A DNA stretch of 64,000 nucleotides from Microglena sp. YARC (lineage: Eukaryota > Chlorophyta > Chlorophyceae > Chlamydomonadales > Chlamydomonadaceae), in the NCBI GenBank assembly GCA_022414725.1, contig CM039464.1, positions 55,073,879-55,137,878 on the forward strand, read 5' to 3'. Below, one piece after another: positions 47,837-59,239 of the stretch. Numbering within the stretch: the first letter of the stretch is position 1; each line of letters begins with the position of its first letter. The position numbers and the translations under genes were made by a program. Under the pieces are notes generated by a model. That model was not told the DNA's origin, searched no databases, and saw only the letters and a list, made by a program, of their open reading frames with translations.

Positions 47837-50800
47837 ATGGCTATCGGCAAGAACAAGCGTTTGACAAAGGGCAAGAAGGGCGGCAAGAAGAAGGCCGTAG
47901 GTACGCATCAGCCCACTTGGTAGCGCCCCCACGAAAAATCATTTGCCAACTGATCTCTTTCTTCAGATGTTTAGCTGCGCTTAATTCAGAGCGGGCACAG
48001 GCGCCGAGGCTTATCCCTGAATCCCATGTCTGCCTGTACAACTCACCATCCTACCAGCAACACGGCCGAGCCATCGACCTCCTGAGCGTGCCCTCCGCGT
48101 TAGACAGGATAGAAATCGTCTTAAAGAACCTCAGCAGCCCGCAAGTAGTACCAATGAGGCATTCGCCCGCTCTAGATTCGTGACTGCATCCTTGGCTCTG
48201 ACAACTGTGCCTCCTTTCTTGCAGATCCTTTCACCAAGAAGGACTGGTATGACGTGAAGGCCCCCACCATCTTCACTGTCCGCAGCATTGGCAAGACCCT
48301 GGTGACCAGGACTACTGGAACCAAGGTTCGTGGCTCACTCATGCATCCAATCAGTTTGGGCTGTGGGATAGTTAAGTAGAAGTAGTGGGGAAGAGGTGGT
48401 GTTCTGAGGTGACCAGGACCACTGGCACCACGGTGAGTGGCCCGCTCATGCATCCATCAGGGCTTCGGTATAGTGAAGAAGCAAGGTATTGACTTGTTCA
48501 GATTGTTCAGTTTTGGCACTTTTAATGTTGCCCCTGCTTTTCTACATGTGCATGCTTATGGGCGTCAAGGGCTGAAACCAGGGTTGTCAAGTACAATATT
48601 ACAGATAGATATCTTTCGATATATCAATCACTAGCCCATAGCAACCGCTACTGCTGTGTGTGTGTATGCAGATCGCCTGGAAGATCGTAAGGGCTGTGAC
48701 TCGGCCCTATTTGTAGAATATCAACAACAGCTACTGCAGTGTGTGTGTGCAGATTGCCTCTGCTGATCTGAAGGGCTGTGTCTCAGCCCTACTTGTAGAA
48801 TATCAACAACCGCTACTGCTGTGTGTGTGCAGTGTTTGCAGATTGCCTGTGAGGATTTGAAGGCCTGTGTCTTGGCCCTACTTTAGACCCCCTCCGGACC
48901 CACCCAGAGGACCTAAATACTATCATCTAAGGACTGGCATATCATATCATGTTGACTAAATGCGAGTATTCCAACATACAAATTGCATCATATGATAAAT
49001 GGTACATTTAGCCTAGCCAGGCCGCCGGCATCATATAATGTCATTTGATGACATGATAGCATATGATATCATATTGCCATTCCCTACTTACAACTGCTAC
49101 TGCTATTGCTACTTGCTAAGAGCTGCAACTGCTATTGCTACTTGCTAATAACTGCTACTGCTATGTGTGTGCAGATCGCCTCTGAGGCACTGAAGGGCCG
49201 TGTCTTTGAAGTGTCCATGGCTGACTTGCAGAAAGTGAGTGGGTTGGTTGTTGGTGGGTGTGTGGGTTGTCGGTTTGTGGGTGGGTTGTCGGTGTGTGGG
49301 TGGGTTGTTGGTGGGTGTGTGGGTTGTCGGTGTGGGGGTGGGTTGTTGGTGGGTGTGTGGGTTGTCGGTTTGTGGGTGGGTTGTCGGTGTGTGGGTGGGC
49401 TGTTGGTTGGTGGGTGGGTGAGAGGGTGGCAGTTTATCACTGTTTAGGGCTACTCGTTGTGGGTGGGTTGTTAGCGGGTGGGTGGGTGAGGGAGAATATC
49501 TGTGTTTGGGGCTACTCATTGTAGGTGTGTGGGTTGGTGGGTGGGTGAGTTGGTGGCAGATTATCACTGTTTGGGGCTACTCGTTGTGGGTGGGTTGTTG
49601 GTGGGTGGGTGAGTGGGTGGCAGATTATCACTGTTTAGGGCTACTCGTTGTGGGTGTGTGGGTTGTTAGTGGGTGAGTGGGTGGCAGTTTATCACTGTTT
49701 GGGGCTACCTACTGTAGGTGGTTGAGTTGTTAGTGGGTGGGTGGTATGAGGGATATTACCGGTGTTTGGGGCTCCTCGTTGCAGCCACTAAGTTGGGCCT
49801 TTCCAAGTCCTTGGGTAAAACTGGAGGCTAGGTAGTGTTTCTGAAAGCTGACCTGACTGACATTCCGATGCAGCTCTCAGAGCCTTAGGCTTGTCCCTGT
49901 GGCTGGCTAATAGAGCTGGCTGGAAGCTGCCATTCGTAGCCCAGATAAGAAACAGTGGTGAATATCTGGGCTGAATGCGTGTAGCGGGGGATGGGGGTAA
50001 GAGTAGGAGAGTTGGTTTGGTGATTGGTTGGGTGGAGCAGGTGTAATTTTTTGCATTTCCATGGATAACACACTTCACTATAGTGATCACTACCTTGCTC
50101 ATGTGTACTGCAATCCTAACCTGTGATCACTGGCATTCCCATGTATACCACACTTTCCTAGTGTGATCACTACTGTACTCGTGTCTATTCACTCCCAACT
50201 TGTGCTCACTAGCATTCCCATGTAAACCACACTTTCCTAGTGTGATCACTACTGTACTCGTGTCTATTCACTCCCAACTTGTGATCACTAGCATTCCCAT
50301 GTATATAGCAATCCTAACCTGTAATCACAATTGTTCTCTTGTCTTCTGCAGAACGAGGAGGACTCTTACCGCAAGATTCGCCTCAAGGTGGAGGATGTGC
50401 AAGGCCGTAACTGCCTCACCAACTTCCATGTAAGTATGGACTGGCATATTATATGATGTCGACTTAAGGCGAGGATGATATCATATGATATCATACAAAC
50501 TGCATCAAATTATATTGTATATAAATGGAAACTAAAGCTTCAAGGTGGAGGATGTGCAAGGCTACAACTGCCTCACCAACTTCCATGTAAGTATGGACTG
50601 GCATATTATATGATGTCGACCTATGAAGGCGAGGATGATACCATATGATATCATACAAACTGCATCAAATTATATTGTATATAAATGGAAACTAAAGCTT
50701 CAAGGTGGAGGACGTGCAAGGCTGCAACTGCCTCACCAACTTCCACGAAAGCAGGGACTGGCATATTATATGATGTCGACTCAAGGCGAGGATGATATCA

Positions 50801-53800
50801 TATGATATCATACAAACTGCATCAAATTATATTGTATATAAATGGAAACTAAAGCTTCAAGGTGGAGGATGTGCAAGGCTGCAACTGCCTCACCAACTTC
50901 CACGAAAGCAGGGACTGGCATATTATATTATGTCGACTTAAGGCGAGTATGATATCATATGACATCATACGAACTGCATCAAATTGTATTGTATATAAAT
51001 GGACTAAAGGTCGAGGATGTGCAAGGCTGCAACTGCCTCACCAACTCCCACGAAATTAGGGACTGGCATATTATATGATGTCGACTTGGCGAGTATGATA
51101 TCATATATCATGCGAACTGCATCATCATGTAAGTAGAGACTGGCGTGTTAAATGATGTTGCCAAACTTGTGATCATTATCATTCCCATGTGTACCACCAT
51201 CGGCCCACCATCACCACACACGAAGTTTGAACACATCCCCCACCCTCACCTCGCCCCCTCACCCACATCCCCCATGTCATCCCCCAAACTCACCCACTCC
51301 CCTTGCTGTGAGTAGGGCATGGACTTCACCACTGATAAGCCCCCCCCCCACCACCACCACCACCATCCCAACGCCACAACACACACACATGAACACCCCC
51401 CCCTCTCCCCATACTGGACCACTCCCCCTCTCCCCACCACAGGGCATGGACTTCACCACTGACAAGCTGCGCTCCATGGTGCGCAAGTGGCAGTCTCTGA
51501 TTGAGGCCTACGTTGACGTCAAGACCACTGATGGATACACCCTCCGTGTCTTCTGCCTTGCTTTCACCAAGAAGCGACCTGGACAGGTCAAGCGTACGTG
51601 CTACGCCCAGTCCGGTCAGGTAGGTTCTGATGTCTTGATAGCTGGAGGGTATTGGTGTGGATGTGTGGGGGGAAGCGCACCCTCTGAATCTTCTGCCCTT
51701 GCGCTTCACCAAGAAGCGACTGGACAGGTCAAGCGCTACTTGCTACGTACCAGTCTAGCCTGGTAGGTTCTGGTGTCTGAGGCTGGAGTGGGGGTGGGTG
51801 GAAGTGGAGCCTGCTAGCCCAGGCCCGGGACCAGGTAGCCAAGGTGCGACGGAGGGCTAATATCACTGCTATGGCATCAAGCCACTAAGCCCATTTGTGG
51901 GAAAACTGCCACACCTGAGCGTCGCACCGATTCTGAATTTGCAACGGTTCGGCCTAAAGCAACACTGGGTAGTGCGCATTCGGCGGGTAAGCAAATATTA
52001 AAAATGAAGTCAAATATTCCCACTAAGCCCTTAAGCAGGTACAAAAGCTTTGTCCACTTTATCTAATAATCGTGTGGCCCAAAGTCATGGTCCTGCACAG
52101 ATCAATGTGCATAATCCCTGGCGGCTGCCGACATGGCTTCTACTAGTGCTCTTTGGAGCAGATGCACTACACACACAAATCAATGTGCATCATCACTGGC
52201 GGCTGCCAATGCAACTCACATTATATCTTCTGGAGAAGTACAACAACTCCATTATTCTACAGCAGTTGTAGACATCTGTCCATTCCCCCAACCCCAACCC
52301 ACGCCCAACCTCATCTTGGCTTCTACTAGTGCTCCTTGGAGCAGGTACAGAACAAGAACATAGTCTTGTAACTGTCCCGCCTCGTTATTGTTTACCCGAC
52401 CAGGCTGCAGGTACAAAGCTTTGCCTCACTTTATCCCATGTGGTCCAAAGTCATGGTCCTGCACACATCAACGAGCATCATCTCTGGCGGCTGCCAACTT
52501 GGCTTCTACTAGTGCTCTCTCGAGCAGATGCACAACAAGAATATAGTCTTGCAACCAAGTAGCTAACTGATCAATGTGCATCATCACGATATGCCAATGC
52601 AATTTACATTCTTCTGGAGAAGTACAACCAACTCGCATTCTTTCTGCAGCATTTAGGCAGGATACAAAAGCTTTGGTCCCGCTTAATCCCATGTGGCCCA
52701 AAGTCATGGTTCCTGCTCACCATCAATGGCATGCATCACTGGCGGCTGCCAATGTGGCCTTCTACTAGTGGCTCTTTAGAGCAGATTCACAACACAAGAA
52801 AATAGTCTTACACCAACTAGTAACCAAGGTAGCGGTAACTGAACAATGTGCATCGTCACTGGGCGGCTGCCAAACTTGGCTTCCACAGAGTGCTTCTTTG
52901 AGCAGAATGCCTACAAAGCATATATATGTATGATATTATGTATAGAAAAATAGTTAGTATATAGCCTGGACAGGTGTGTTAAAAGCTTTTTGAAGGTCCC
53001 TACCTCACCCTCATAAAACTCCAACACCAACACCAAAAACCCAACCAACCCAAATACTGCGAGAGACCCCGCCCGCAACAGGGCGATGATAATCAACCAC
53101 ACTCCAACCCAACACCAACCAACGCTTCCTTATTTACAGATCTGCATGATCCGTAAGAAGATGACTGACTGCCATCATGGCTTGTGAGTGCTCTCCCTGG
53201 GCCCTAATTGCCGAACCCACCAGACACCAACCAAACCGAAACCCACCAGACACCAACACGACCCATGCTTACCCTTATGTTTCACCTTGTGTTTTACAGA
53301 TCCGCTTGATCCGTAAGAAGATGACTGACTAACATCATGCTTGTTGAGTGCTCCCCTGGGCCCAATCCGAACCCACAGACACCAAGCCCAAACCCGAACC
53401 CACCAGACACCTTAACACGACCCATGCTTTACCCTTAATGTTTCACCCTTGTGTTTTACAGATCCGCCTTGATTCCGTAAGATAAGATCGACGTGACTAA
53501 CGGGATCATCAGGCTGTGATGTCCTCCCGATGCCCCCAATCGCGACCCACCAGACATCCTAACCAAACCGAACCACCAGACACCAACACGACCGCATGCG
53601 CTTACCCTTTTATTGTTTCACCTTTTGTTTCACAGACCCGCTATGATCCTCCGCAAGAAATGTCTGACTGACATTATGCGCTCGTGAGTGCTCATATGTG
53701 CGCCCTCAGACCTGAACTCACTGAGACAACCAACCAGTCCCACCTATCACCAAACCTAACCCACCGCTTACGCTATGTGTTGACTCTTTTGTTTTATCAT

Positions 53801-54566
53801 GGATCCGTATGATACCGCAAGAAGATGACTGGACTAATCATGGCTCGTGAGTGCCTCTCTCTTGTGATATCCTGAAATGACAGGACTGGTGCCCAAGTTC
53901 ATCCTGAGGCCATTGGAAAGGACATTGAGAAGGCTCCAGGCGTAAGCATTGCTGGGGATCTCAAATCCGCGCTGAGCAGCGGTTAGGATACAGGGACGGA
54001 AAAAATCTTCATTCATAGCCTCGGTATAAATGTAGGCTCTAAAAGTCACCTCTTCCTTCCTACCTACGCATCCATCCCCATCTACCAACCTAACTTATCC
54101 TACGCTACCCACCCCACCTACCTACGATCCCGTACCTACCTACGATCCCATCCTTTACCTACCATCTAAACATAAGATGAACCTACCCATCTTAATCACA
54201 ACATAGCGGTGTACGGCACAACACGTCTACCCAAAAATCTCACAATGGCCTGGTCCCTTCGACCGTCCCCGTCCCCCTTGTCCTCTCGTCCCTGTATACC
54301 CCCCTCCGTCCCTAGTCCCTCCACGTCAACCCCCTGCAGCTCCACTACCCCACCTCAGTTCATTACCCTCCAGACGTATGCAATCCGCAAGTGCAAGATC
54401 CTGAAGGCGTGCAGCCAAGTGTTCTCGATGTAATCCTGTGTTGAGCTCATGATGAGGTCCATGGAAGACTACACCGAGGAGGCTGGCTCCAAGATTGAGA
54501 GGTCTCCGCTCACTGTTCTGGATTGAGGAGGCGCCGGTGGCTGGAGAAATTAGAGTGTTGGCATAA
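47837..54566 (+). CDS. RPS3A: 40S ribosomal protein S3a (eS1), 7 exons
   Basis: Cytosolic small-subunit ribosomal protein eS1, near the mRNA exit region of the 40S subunit. Exons 47837-47900, 48225-48325, 49175-49234, 50352-50429 and 51443-51619 have GT donors, AG acceptors and matching phases. They encode [73 protein letters not shown] and [20 protein letters not shown], all closely matching green-lineage eS1. Exon 6 (about 53803-53940: IRKKMT, VPKFI, then AIGKDIEK after one shift) and exon 7 (about 54359-54566: [21 protein letters not shown], stop TAA about 54564) are recognisable but carry several one-base indels. These lie in the noisy part of the assembly, so they are probably errors. 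Rebuilt length is about 275 aa, near the usual 260-270. Decoy junction copies occur in introns 2, 4 and 5. Confidence 0.93.
48405..48455 (+). repeat. Donor-side copy of RPS3A exon 2 end
   Basis: GGTGACCAGGACCACTGGCA followed by CCACGGTGAGTGG copies the exon 2 3' end (GGTGACCAGGACTACTGGAA, CCAAG/GTTCGTGG). The copy has a stronger donor (GTGAGT) than the true junction (GTTCGT). Flanking CGCTCATGCATCCATCAG is duplicated too. Confidence 0.85.
48650..48895 (+). repeat. Acceptor-junction array before RPS3A exon 3, three decoys
   Basis: Three units of about 80-90 bases hold TGTGTGTGTGCAGATTGCCT, CTGAAGGGCTGTGTCT and CAGCCCTACTTGTAGAATAT at about 48660, 48738 and 48825. They copy the exon 3 acceptor and its first ~40 bases (true junction 49174/49175). 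Confidence 0.9.
48928..49086. mobile_element. hAT-like MITE (ATATGAT family) in RPS3A intron 2
   Basis: Starts TAAGGACTGGCATATCATAT and ends ATATTGCCATTCCCTA. It contains the family core (ACAAATTGCATCATATGAT, GCCTAGCCAGGCCGCCGGCA). The flanking octamers (CTATCATC and CTTACAAC) agree at only five of eight positions, so the insertion is old or the ends are altered. Confidence 0.75.
49235..49770. repeat. GGGTTGTTGGTGGGTGTG minisatellite in RPS3A intron 3
   Basis: G/T-rich array starting at the exon 3 donor, with an inner 18-base unit GTGGGTTGTCGGTGTGTG. A larger unit, GTGGCAGATTATCACTGTTT and GGGGCTACTCGTTGTGGGTG, is repeated five or six times. 49771-50350 has a short duplicated segment (ACCACACTTTCCTAGTGTGA, TCACTACTGTACTCGTGTCT). 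Confidence 0.9.
50434..51125 (+). repeat. Donor-junction array after RPS3A exon 4 carrying half a MITE, four decoys
   Basis: A unit of about 150-160 bases joins the end of exon 4 (CTTCAAGGTGGAGGATGTGC, AAGGCTGCAACTGCCTCACC, AACTTCCA) to the 5' half of the ATATGAT MITE (GGACTGGCATATTATATGAT, GATATCATATGATATCATAC, TTGTATATAAATGGAAACT). The true donor is 50430. Decoys start at about 50539, 50699, 50856 and 51007. Only the first decoy keeps CATGTAAGT; later ones read CACGAAAGC, so their donors are lost. Confidence 0.92.
51300..51345 (+). repeat. Acceptor decoy of RPS3A exon 5
   Basis: GGGCATGGACTTCACCACTG, then ATAAGC, copies the exon 5 start (true acceptor 51442/51443). It is followed by poly-C and a CAC-rich tract. 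Confidence 0.88.
51660..51790 (+). repeat. Donor decoy of RPS3A exon 5
   Basis: About 100 bases copying the exon 5 3' end (TCTTCTGCCCTTGCGCTTCA, CCAAGAAGCGACTGGACAGG, TCAAGCGCTACTTGCTACGT) and its GGTAGGTTCTG donor. It has small indels relative to the exon. Confidence 0.88.
52020..52925. repeat. About 200-bp tandem repeat in RPS3A intron 5, noisy
   Basis: Four to five copies containing AGGTACAAAAGCTTTG, TGTGGCCCAAAGTCATGGTC, TCAATGTGCATCATCACTGG, CGGCTGCCAA and TGGCTTCTACTAGTGCTCTT, with GAGCAGATGCACAACAAGAA. Indel noise rises from here to the end of the window. Confidence 0.85.
53100..53700 (+). repeat. Acceptor-junction array before RPS3A exon 6, four decoys
   Basis: Units of about 160-175 bases with TTTCACCTTGTGTTTTACAG, ATCCGCTTGATCCGTAAGAA, GATGACTGACT, ATCATGGCTTGTGAGTGCTC, then AACCCACCAGACACCAACAC. 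Decoys lie at about 53141, 53301, 53461 and 53636. The fifth copy (about 53803) runs on into the rest of exon 6. Each decoy also contains GTGAGT after ATGGCT, so it could be defined as a small exon. Confidence 0.88.
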
Positions 54567-57250
54567 GCCGCAATAGCCTCTTAATGTATACCTAACACAC
54601 GACATCCACATTCTGCCCCCCGTCCATTCCTCTCCCTTATGTCGATCCCCGTAGTACACCGTGCCTGACAATGTCATGAGCCGAAATCATACTTTATCAC
54701 GAACATACCCCTTATAAAATCTGCTCCGTGTGGAACGTGAATCCAAACGTTTTGGACAACCTGGCTACCTCTCCTTGAATGTCAGGTGTATGCATAATCC
54801 AGTCCACGCGAGATTCATCAAATAGCTCGCCCCTGAGGACATAACCAAGCTCAAAACATGCAGTAGGTTGTTTTCAAAAGTATCAGTCGCTTCCCGAAAA
54901 TAAAGTAACCTCTGGAGCTCTGTCTACATATTGCGTCACCTGCACAACTGTGCCATTCTGGGAGTTTGGGGTCCAAGACTTAGCAGCGCTAGGTAAAACC
55001 TTTCTCTAATAACGAGCCAAGTCCAGTGGTGACGTTTTTCTATCGGTGATCTATTGCGAGTTTGGGTCTCCAAACATTTTCACACTTTAGTGCTTCCGGA
55101 CCTGCGTTGAGCGTGTTTGGCTGCGTGGAAAGGGTACAGCTGTTTTAATGGTGGTTAACTGATCACTCATATCTGCATCAATTCAACCATGCAAAGGCTG
55201 GACCTCATATGAAGATGATTGCAACAAACTGGTCAAGTGGATGGATCTGTGCAGCTGAGGTCAAGTAATACTTAGGGCGCCATACATGCTTGGGGCTCAG
55301 GACCACTACTACAGGTTCCGCCAGGACCAGATCCTGAAATGCAACGAATCCCTGTTCGGTCCACCCACAATTATCTGAAAATCTGGTCGTGCACCCACAA
55401 TTAACCTGAACTGGTCCCCGGCCACAACACAACTACCTGAACTGCGTCCGTGCATCTGCAAGGAACCAGTGTAATTCAAAACGGATTTGGGCATGTGTTT
55501 ATGGATGCAATGGCTGGCTAAATCTGCTCAGGTCTAACATTTCTATTTATTTATTGGAGTAACACTTAACAGTAAATTGAGGACATAATTAACTAGAATA
55601 TCCGTGAAATGGTTATTTCAATAGTGCTCCATCATCTGACTGAGTCATGGATTTTCATTGATACAAAAACGGTAATAATAATTATATAATAAAATAAAAT
55701 AATAAGGGTAATAATTATTATTATTATTATTATTATTTGTTTATTAATATAATTCAATATAAAAAAATAACGAGAATCATAATAATAATAAATACCTGGG
55801 AATAATCTCCTAACGGTGTTGTGTCTCTCAACTTTCATTTGTTACTATTATGCGATGTCTCGTTGTTTCATCTTAGTACTGCTGGATGTACAAAGCGATA
55901 CGAACTTATCCGCTAGGTAATTAGATAGAGCCGCGGGCCTCTTCCTATTTATCGAGTCATTCCATAACATACCATTGCATAAGCTGTACCTATCGCTACC
56001 GTGACATCAAGTATCGAAGATGAACATTGCATTCATGTTTAATTCCGTTATGCGCTGAGGATACAAATCAATTTTTGAGAAAAATGAACCGAATTTGGTG
56101 GATAAAAACTCCAGTATGAGGCTGGTCAATGAACCCGTATCATATTGAAGGGGTGGAAAAATCTTAATTACAATTTTTATAAAAATGCGAAGTAAGGATA
56201 ATCGCACACAATTAAATCATTGCATACACAGCTGGATGATGAGGGGGTTTAATTACCGCGTGATATTGTATAATTAAATTATATACTTGCAGCGACGAAC
56301 TGGCTCTGATACCAACCCATGCTACTAAGTTTAAAATCACTGAAATGCACGCCCAGCTATAGTTTGAATTAGTAAAACTGGAGCTTATAGTTGGCATGGA
56401 TACCTGTCGTTCACTGGGTTACGAAGTTATCACCATTCGGAACAACTGGTACTTTTTCCCACCTCTTTTTTGACTTTTATGACTACTTCTTGGACTTAAG
56501 AGAACCGTGTGCCCCTTAGAACTGCGGACAAAGTCCACTCCTACAAGCCATTACTAGGAGCTATTAGTAGTACTACTAGTGCATTGACGATTCTATGGAA
56601 CACACCCGGTTACGATTACCCGGCGGACTAGCCACCAACAGACCGTGCCCCCCCTTCCAGGTTTTGTCTTGCACAGCCTGCAATTGTGTTGGTGCTATCC
56701 CAACCGGGGTGAAAAATCCCCCCGGGTATTAAGCCTGCACATAGGCATATAGTGTGCATGGTGGGGCACTGTGCCCTGCCTGGTCAGGCATCAGTGTGGT
56801 GATGTCGGCTTTTACCGTTATCTGGAAGGTGGTCCCTTTAGCGGGGGTGGACTTATAGTGGCTAGCTCCGGGTTCTGTGACGCTGGAGTGTTGTGTCTCT
56901 TTAATATCATTCTACTGATGCTGTGGAAGGTACGTGGTTATTGACAACGGATGATAAACTATTTCATTCAATTTAATTTTCAACAAGCACGAACTCAGCC
57001 CCCTCCAGTTTAAGCATTTGTATTGGGTTTCAGTACTATCAGTTCAATCAGTGCTTTTTTTATTTTTAAGCCCGTTTTTTACGGTTGGTCATGTTCCCGG
57101 TTTACTATTTGGCCTATCCACCCTTGGAAATCGATGGTAAGTGTTAACATTAGCAGTACAGCACAATGTCAGCTTGTTCTGCTCCAGACTACCTTGACTT
57201 GAGCGCATCGAACTTGGTTTTAAAGTAATTTAGGAGCCTACCTAGCTTGT
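54567..57250. other. Noisy single-copy-like region with dispersed repeat pieces
   Basis: No gene is recognised downstream of RPS3A. Pieces of the element shared with 46506-47480 occur at about 55990-56300. An AATAATAAT-rich tract lies at about 55670-55795. A D1 copy on minus lies at about 57000-57125 (GCACGAACTCAGCCCCCTCC; TTGGCCTATCCACCCTTGG). Frames in it are short and unassigned. Confidence 0.5.
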
Positions 57251-57255
57251 GCTGC

Positions 57256-57480
57256 CTGAGACGCAGTTGTTCTGTTAGTTAGCCCTGCGTCCTGTGACGC
57301 TTAACGGGCCTTTCCTCGTGGTCATAGTAGGACCCACCTGTGGGCGACAGATTTTGCGTCTTGCGATGGCGCAATAACGAGACTCTTCGAGTTGTTTGTG
57401 TTCGCGAACGGATGGACGCAGCAATCGGCACCATCCTGAAATCCCTGCTGGGACAATAGGGTTGGGAAATACGGTGGGCC
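57256..57480. repeat. Diverged copy of the 46506 dispersed element
   Basis: GCTGCCTGAGACGCAGTTGT, TGCGTCCTGTGACGC, AACGGGCCTTTCCT and CCTGAAATCCCTGCTGGGAC align in order with 46506-46650. The rest, to about 58000, shows nothing recognisable. Confidence 0.6.
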
Positions 57481-57989
57481 AGAGTTGTCTGCATGGTGGA
57501 ACTTCATATATATGATGATTTTTTTGTCTGTTTCGATGATAGGAGATAGTAGCGTTGGTTCTGGCAAATCTCAACGGATTAATGGCCCCAATGATATCGT
57601 CATCATAGACTTTACATCGAGGTCCCATGGCCAAATTACGTCTCATGAGCCAAATCTACGTATTTCATGGCCCCAATTCATACAGTCCATGATCCAAATT
57701 CTTTGTTCGCACACGTCTCAGTGCCTTTCCTAACATTAGGCATTGGAGAAGGGCAAGACCGTTAATAGTTTTTGAACGAGCAACCCTACGGGACGCCCGT
57801 CTAGCTTCTGGGCGTCCTGAGTATGTGTTTAACCAATTGTCATTAGCCCGAGGCGGTGATGGCGCAAAACTGACGCTAGGGGTCAGACGCCGACCCAATA
57901 CACTACGGCTCATAAGGCTTCTGCCGGTAACGCCGGGTAATGGCTTGTAACTGTGAACACGGGAACTTTGGGACATAACCCGAGATGGT

Positions 57990-59235
57990 GTGAGACATGA
58001 TGGCTTGGAGGGTTGGGGGGTGTGGGAGCAGAGTATAGGACTATGACATTGAAACTTTGGTTCGTTATTGGGTCATGGCCTTAACGCGGGTTTTTCGGCG
58101 CGGGGTTGGGGCAGAGGTGTAGCATTGAATCTTGGATAAGGTCACTGTAACTTTTGGTCTACTCAATGGTTGCGACTTATGCTTGGTAGGGGTTGGGGGG
58201 TGGTGGGGCATCAGAGTAATAAGGCTACAATTTCGACGTGGTCGTATGGCGGGATCGTTTATTGCTTTTACATCTCGGGCGTTTCTGGGGGTTGGGCTCA
58301 GAGTGGTAGGCTTTGAACTGTGATTACGACGATGACTTGGCGTACCCAATGGGTGCGACTGGATGGCGTGTAGGGGAGGGGTTGGGGGGTGGGGCGAAGG
58401 AGATATATGCTAGGACATTGAACGTTGGTCGTATTGGTCTCTATGGCTGTAGGACGGGGGTTCGGGGGTTGTGGCAGTAGTGGTTAGCTTGTGAAACTTG
58501 AACACGGGACTTGGGCTAACCAATGGAGCGTCTATGGCTTGGAGGTCTGGGGGGTTGGGGGCAAGATGCCCAGAAATTGGAATGGTTATATGCGTTCTAT
58601 GGACTTGGAGAGGTTGGGGGGCTATGGTGGCAGAGAATCAGCTTAGAACATGGAACTTGGTCGTATATAGGCGTCTCATGGTTAAAGGGTCTGGGGTTGG
58701 GGGGTGTGGCAGAGTATTATTGATAGTAACCCTGAACTGTGAACGTGAACTTATAAGTATACGCATCGGTGTCTATACGGTGACTTCGCTTACTCCGGCT
58801 TAGCGCAGTGGCGTGCCCTTAAATCTCTCTTCTTCGTGTGAGGATGATCTGACATGACAATTGGATGTGAGACAATTTTCATCAATTTCAATTTCAATAC
58901 ATAGGTCTGTCTGTGGTCTTGGAGGGGTTGGGGCAGAGTTTGAGGCAGCCCTTTGAAACTTTGTTACGTTGGCTTGGAGGGGTTGAGAGGGTTGGGGTCG
59001 AAGTTTTTTGAGAAACGTTTATAAATTTTTGTAAACAGTGGTGCTTGGAGTGTGTTGGAGGGTTGGAGGGTTTTTTCGGGTCAGCAGGTGAATCTAGTAA
59101 CTTGAACTACTTTTGGTTTACATTGGTTGGAGGGGTAACGAATGGGTTTGGAGGTTGGGGTCAGAACTTTGAAACTTGAATTTGAAGAATGGTGAATTTG
59201 GAACATGGAACGTTTGGGCTAACATTGGCTGCAGG
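57990..59235. repeat. About 100-120 bp tandem repeat with GGTTGGGGGGTGTGG
   Basis: About ten degenerate copies containing CTTGGAGGGGTTGGGGGGTG, GGCAGAGTATA, CTTTGAAACTTGGAAC and GGTTTACCAATGGG. Indel noise is heavy. Confidence 0.75.
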
Positions 59236-59239
59236 CTGT

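Noticed and set aside
53100..53850. Five successive coding exons of RPS3A (a true exon duplication in the protein)
   Set aside because: The first four copies stop after about 45 bases of exon sequence and repeat the same residues (IRKKMTD). eS1 has this segment once, and only the fifth copy continues into the following conserved residues.
51800..54566. RPS3A as a pseudogene because of frameshifts
   Set aside because: The indels lie only in the noisy part of the assembly; the upstream exons are intact and the conserved motifs of exons 6-7 remain.
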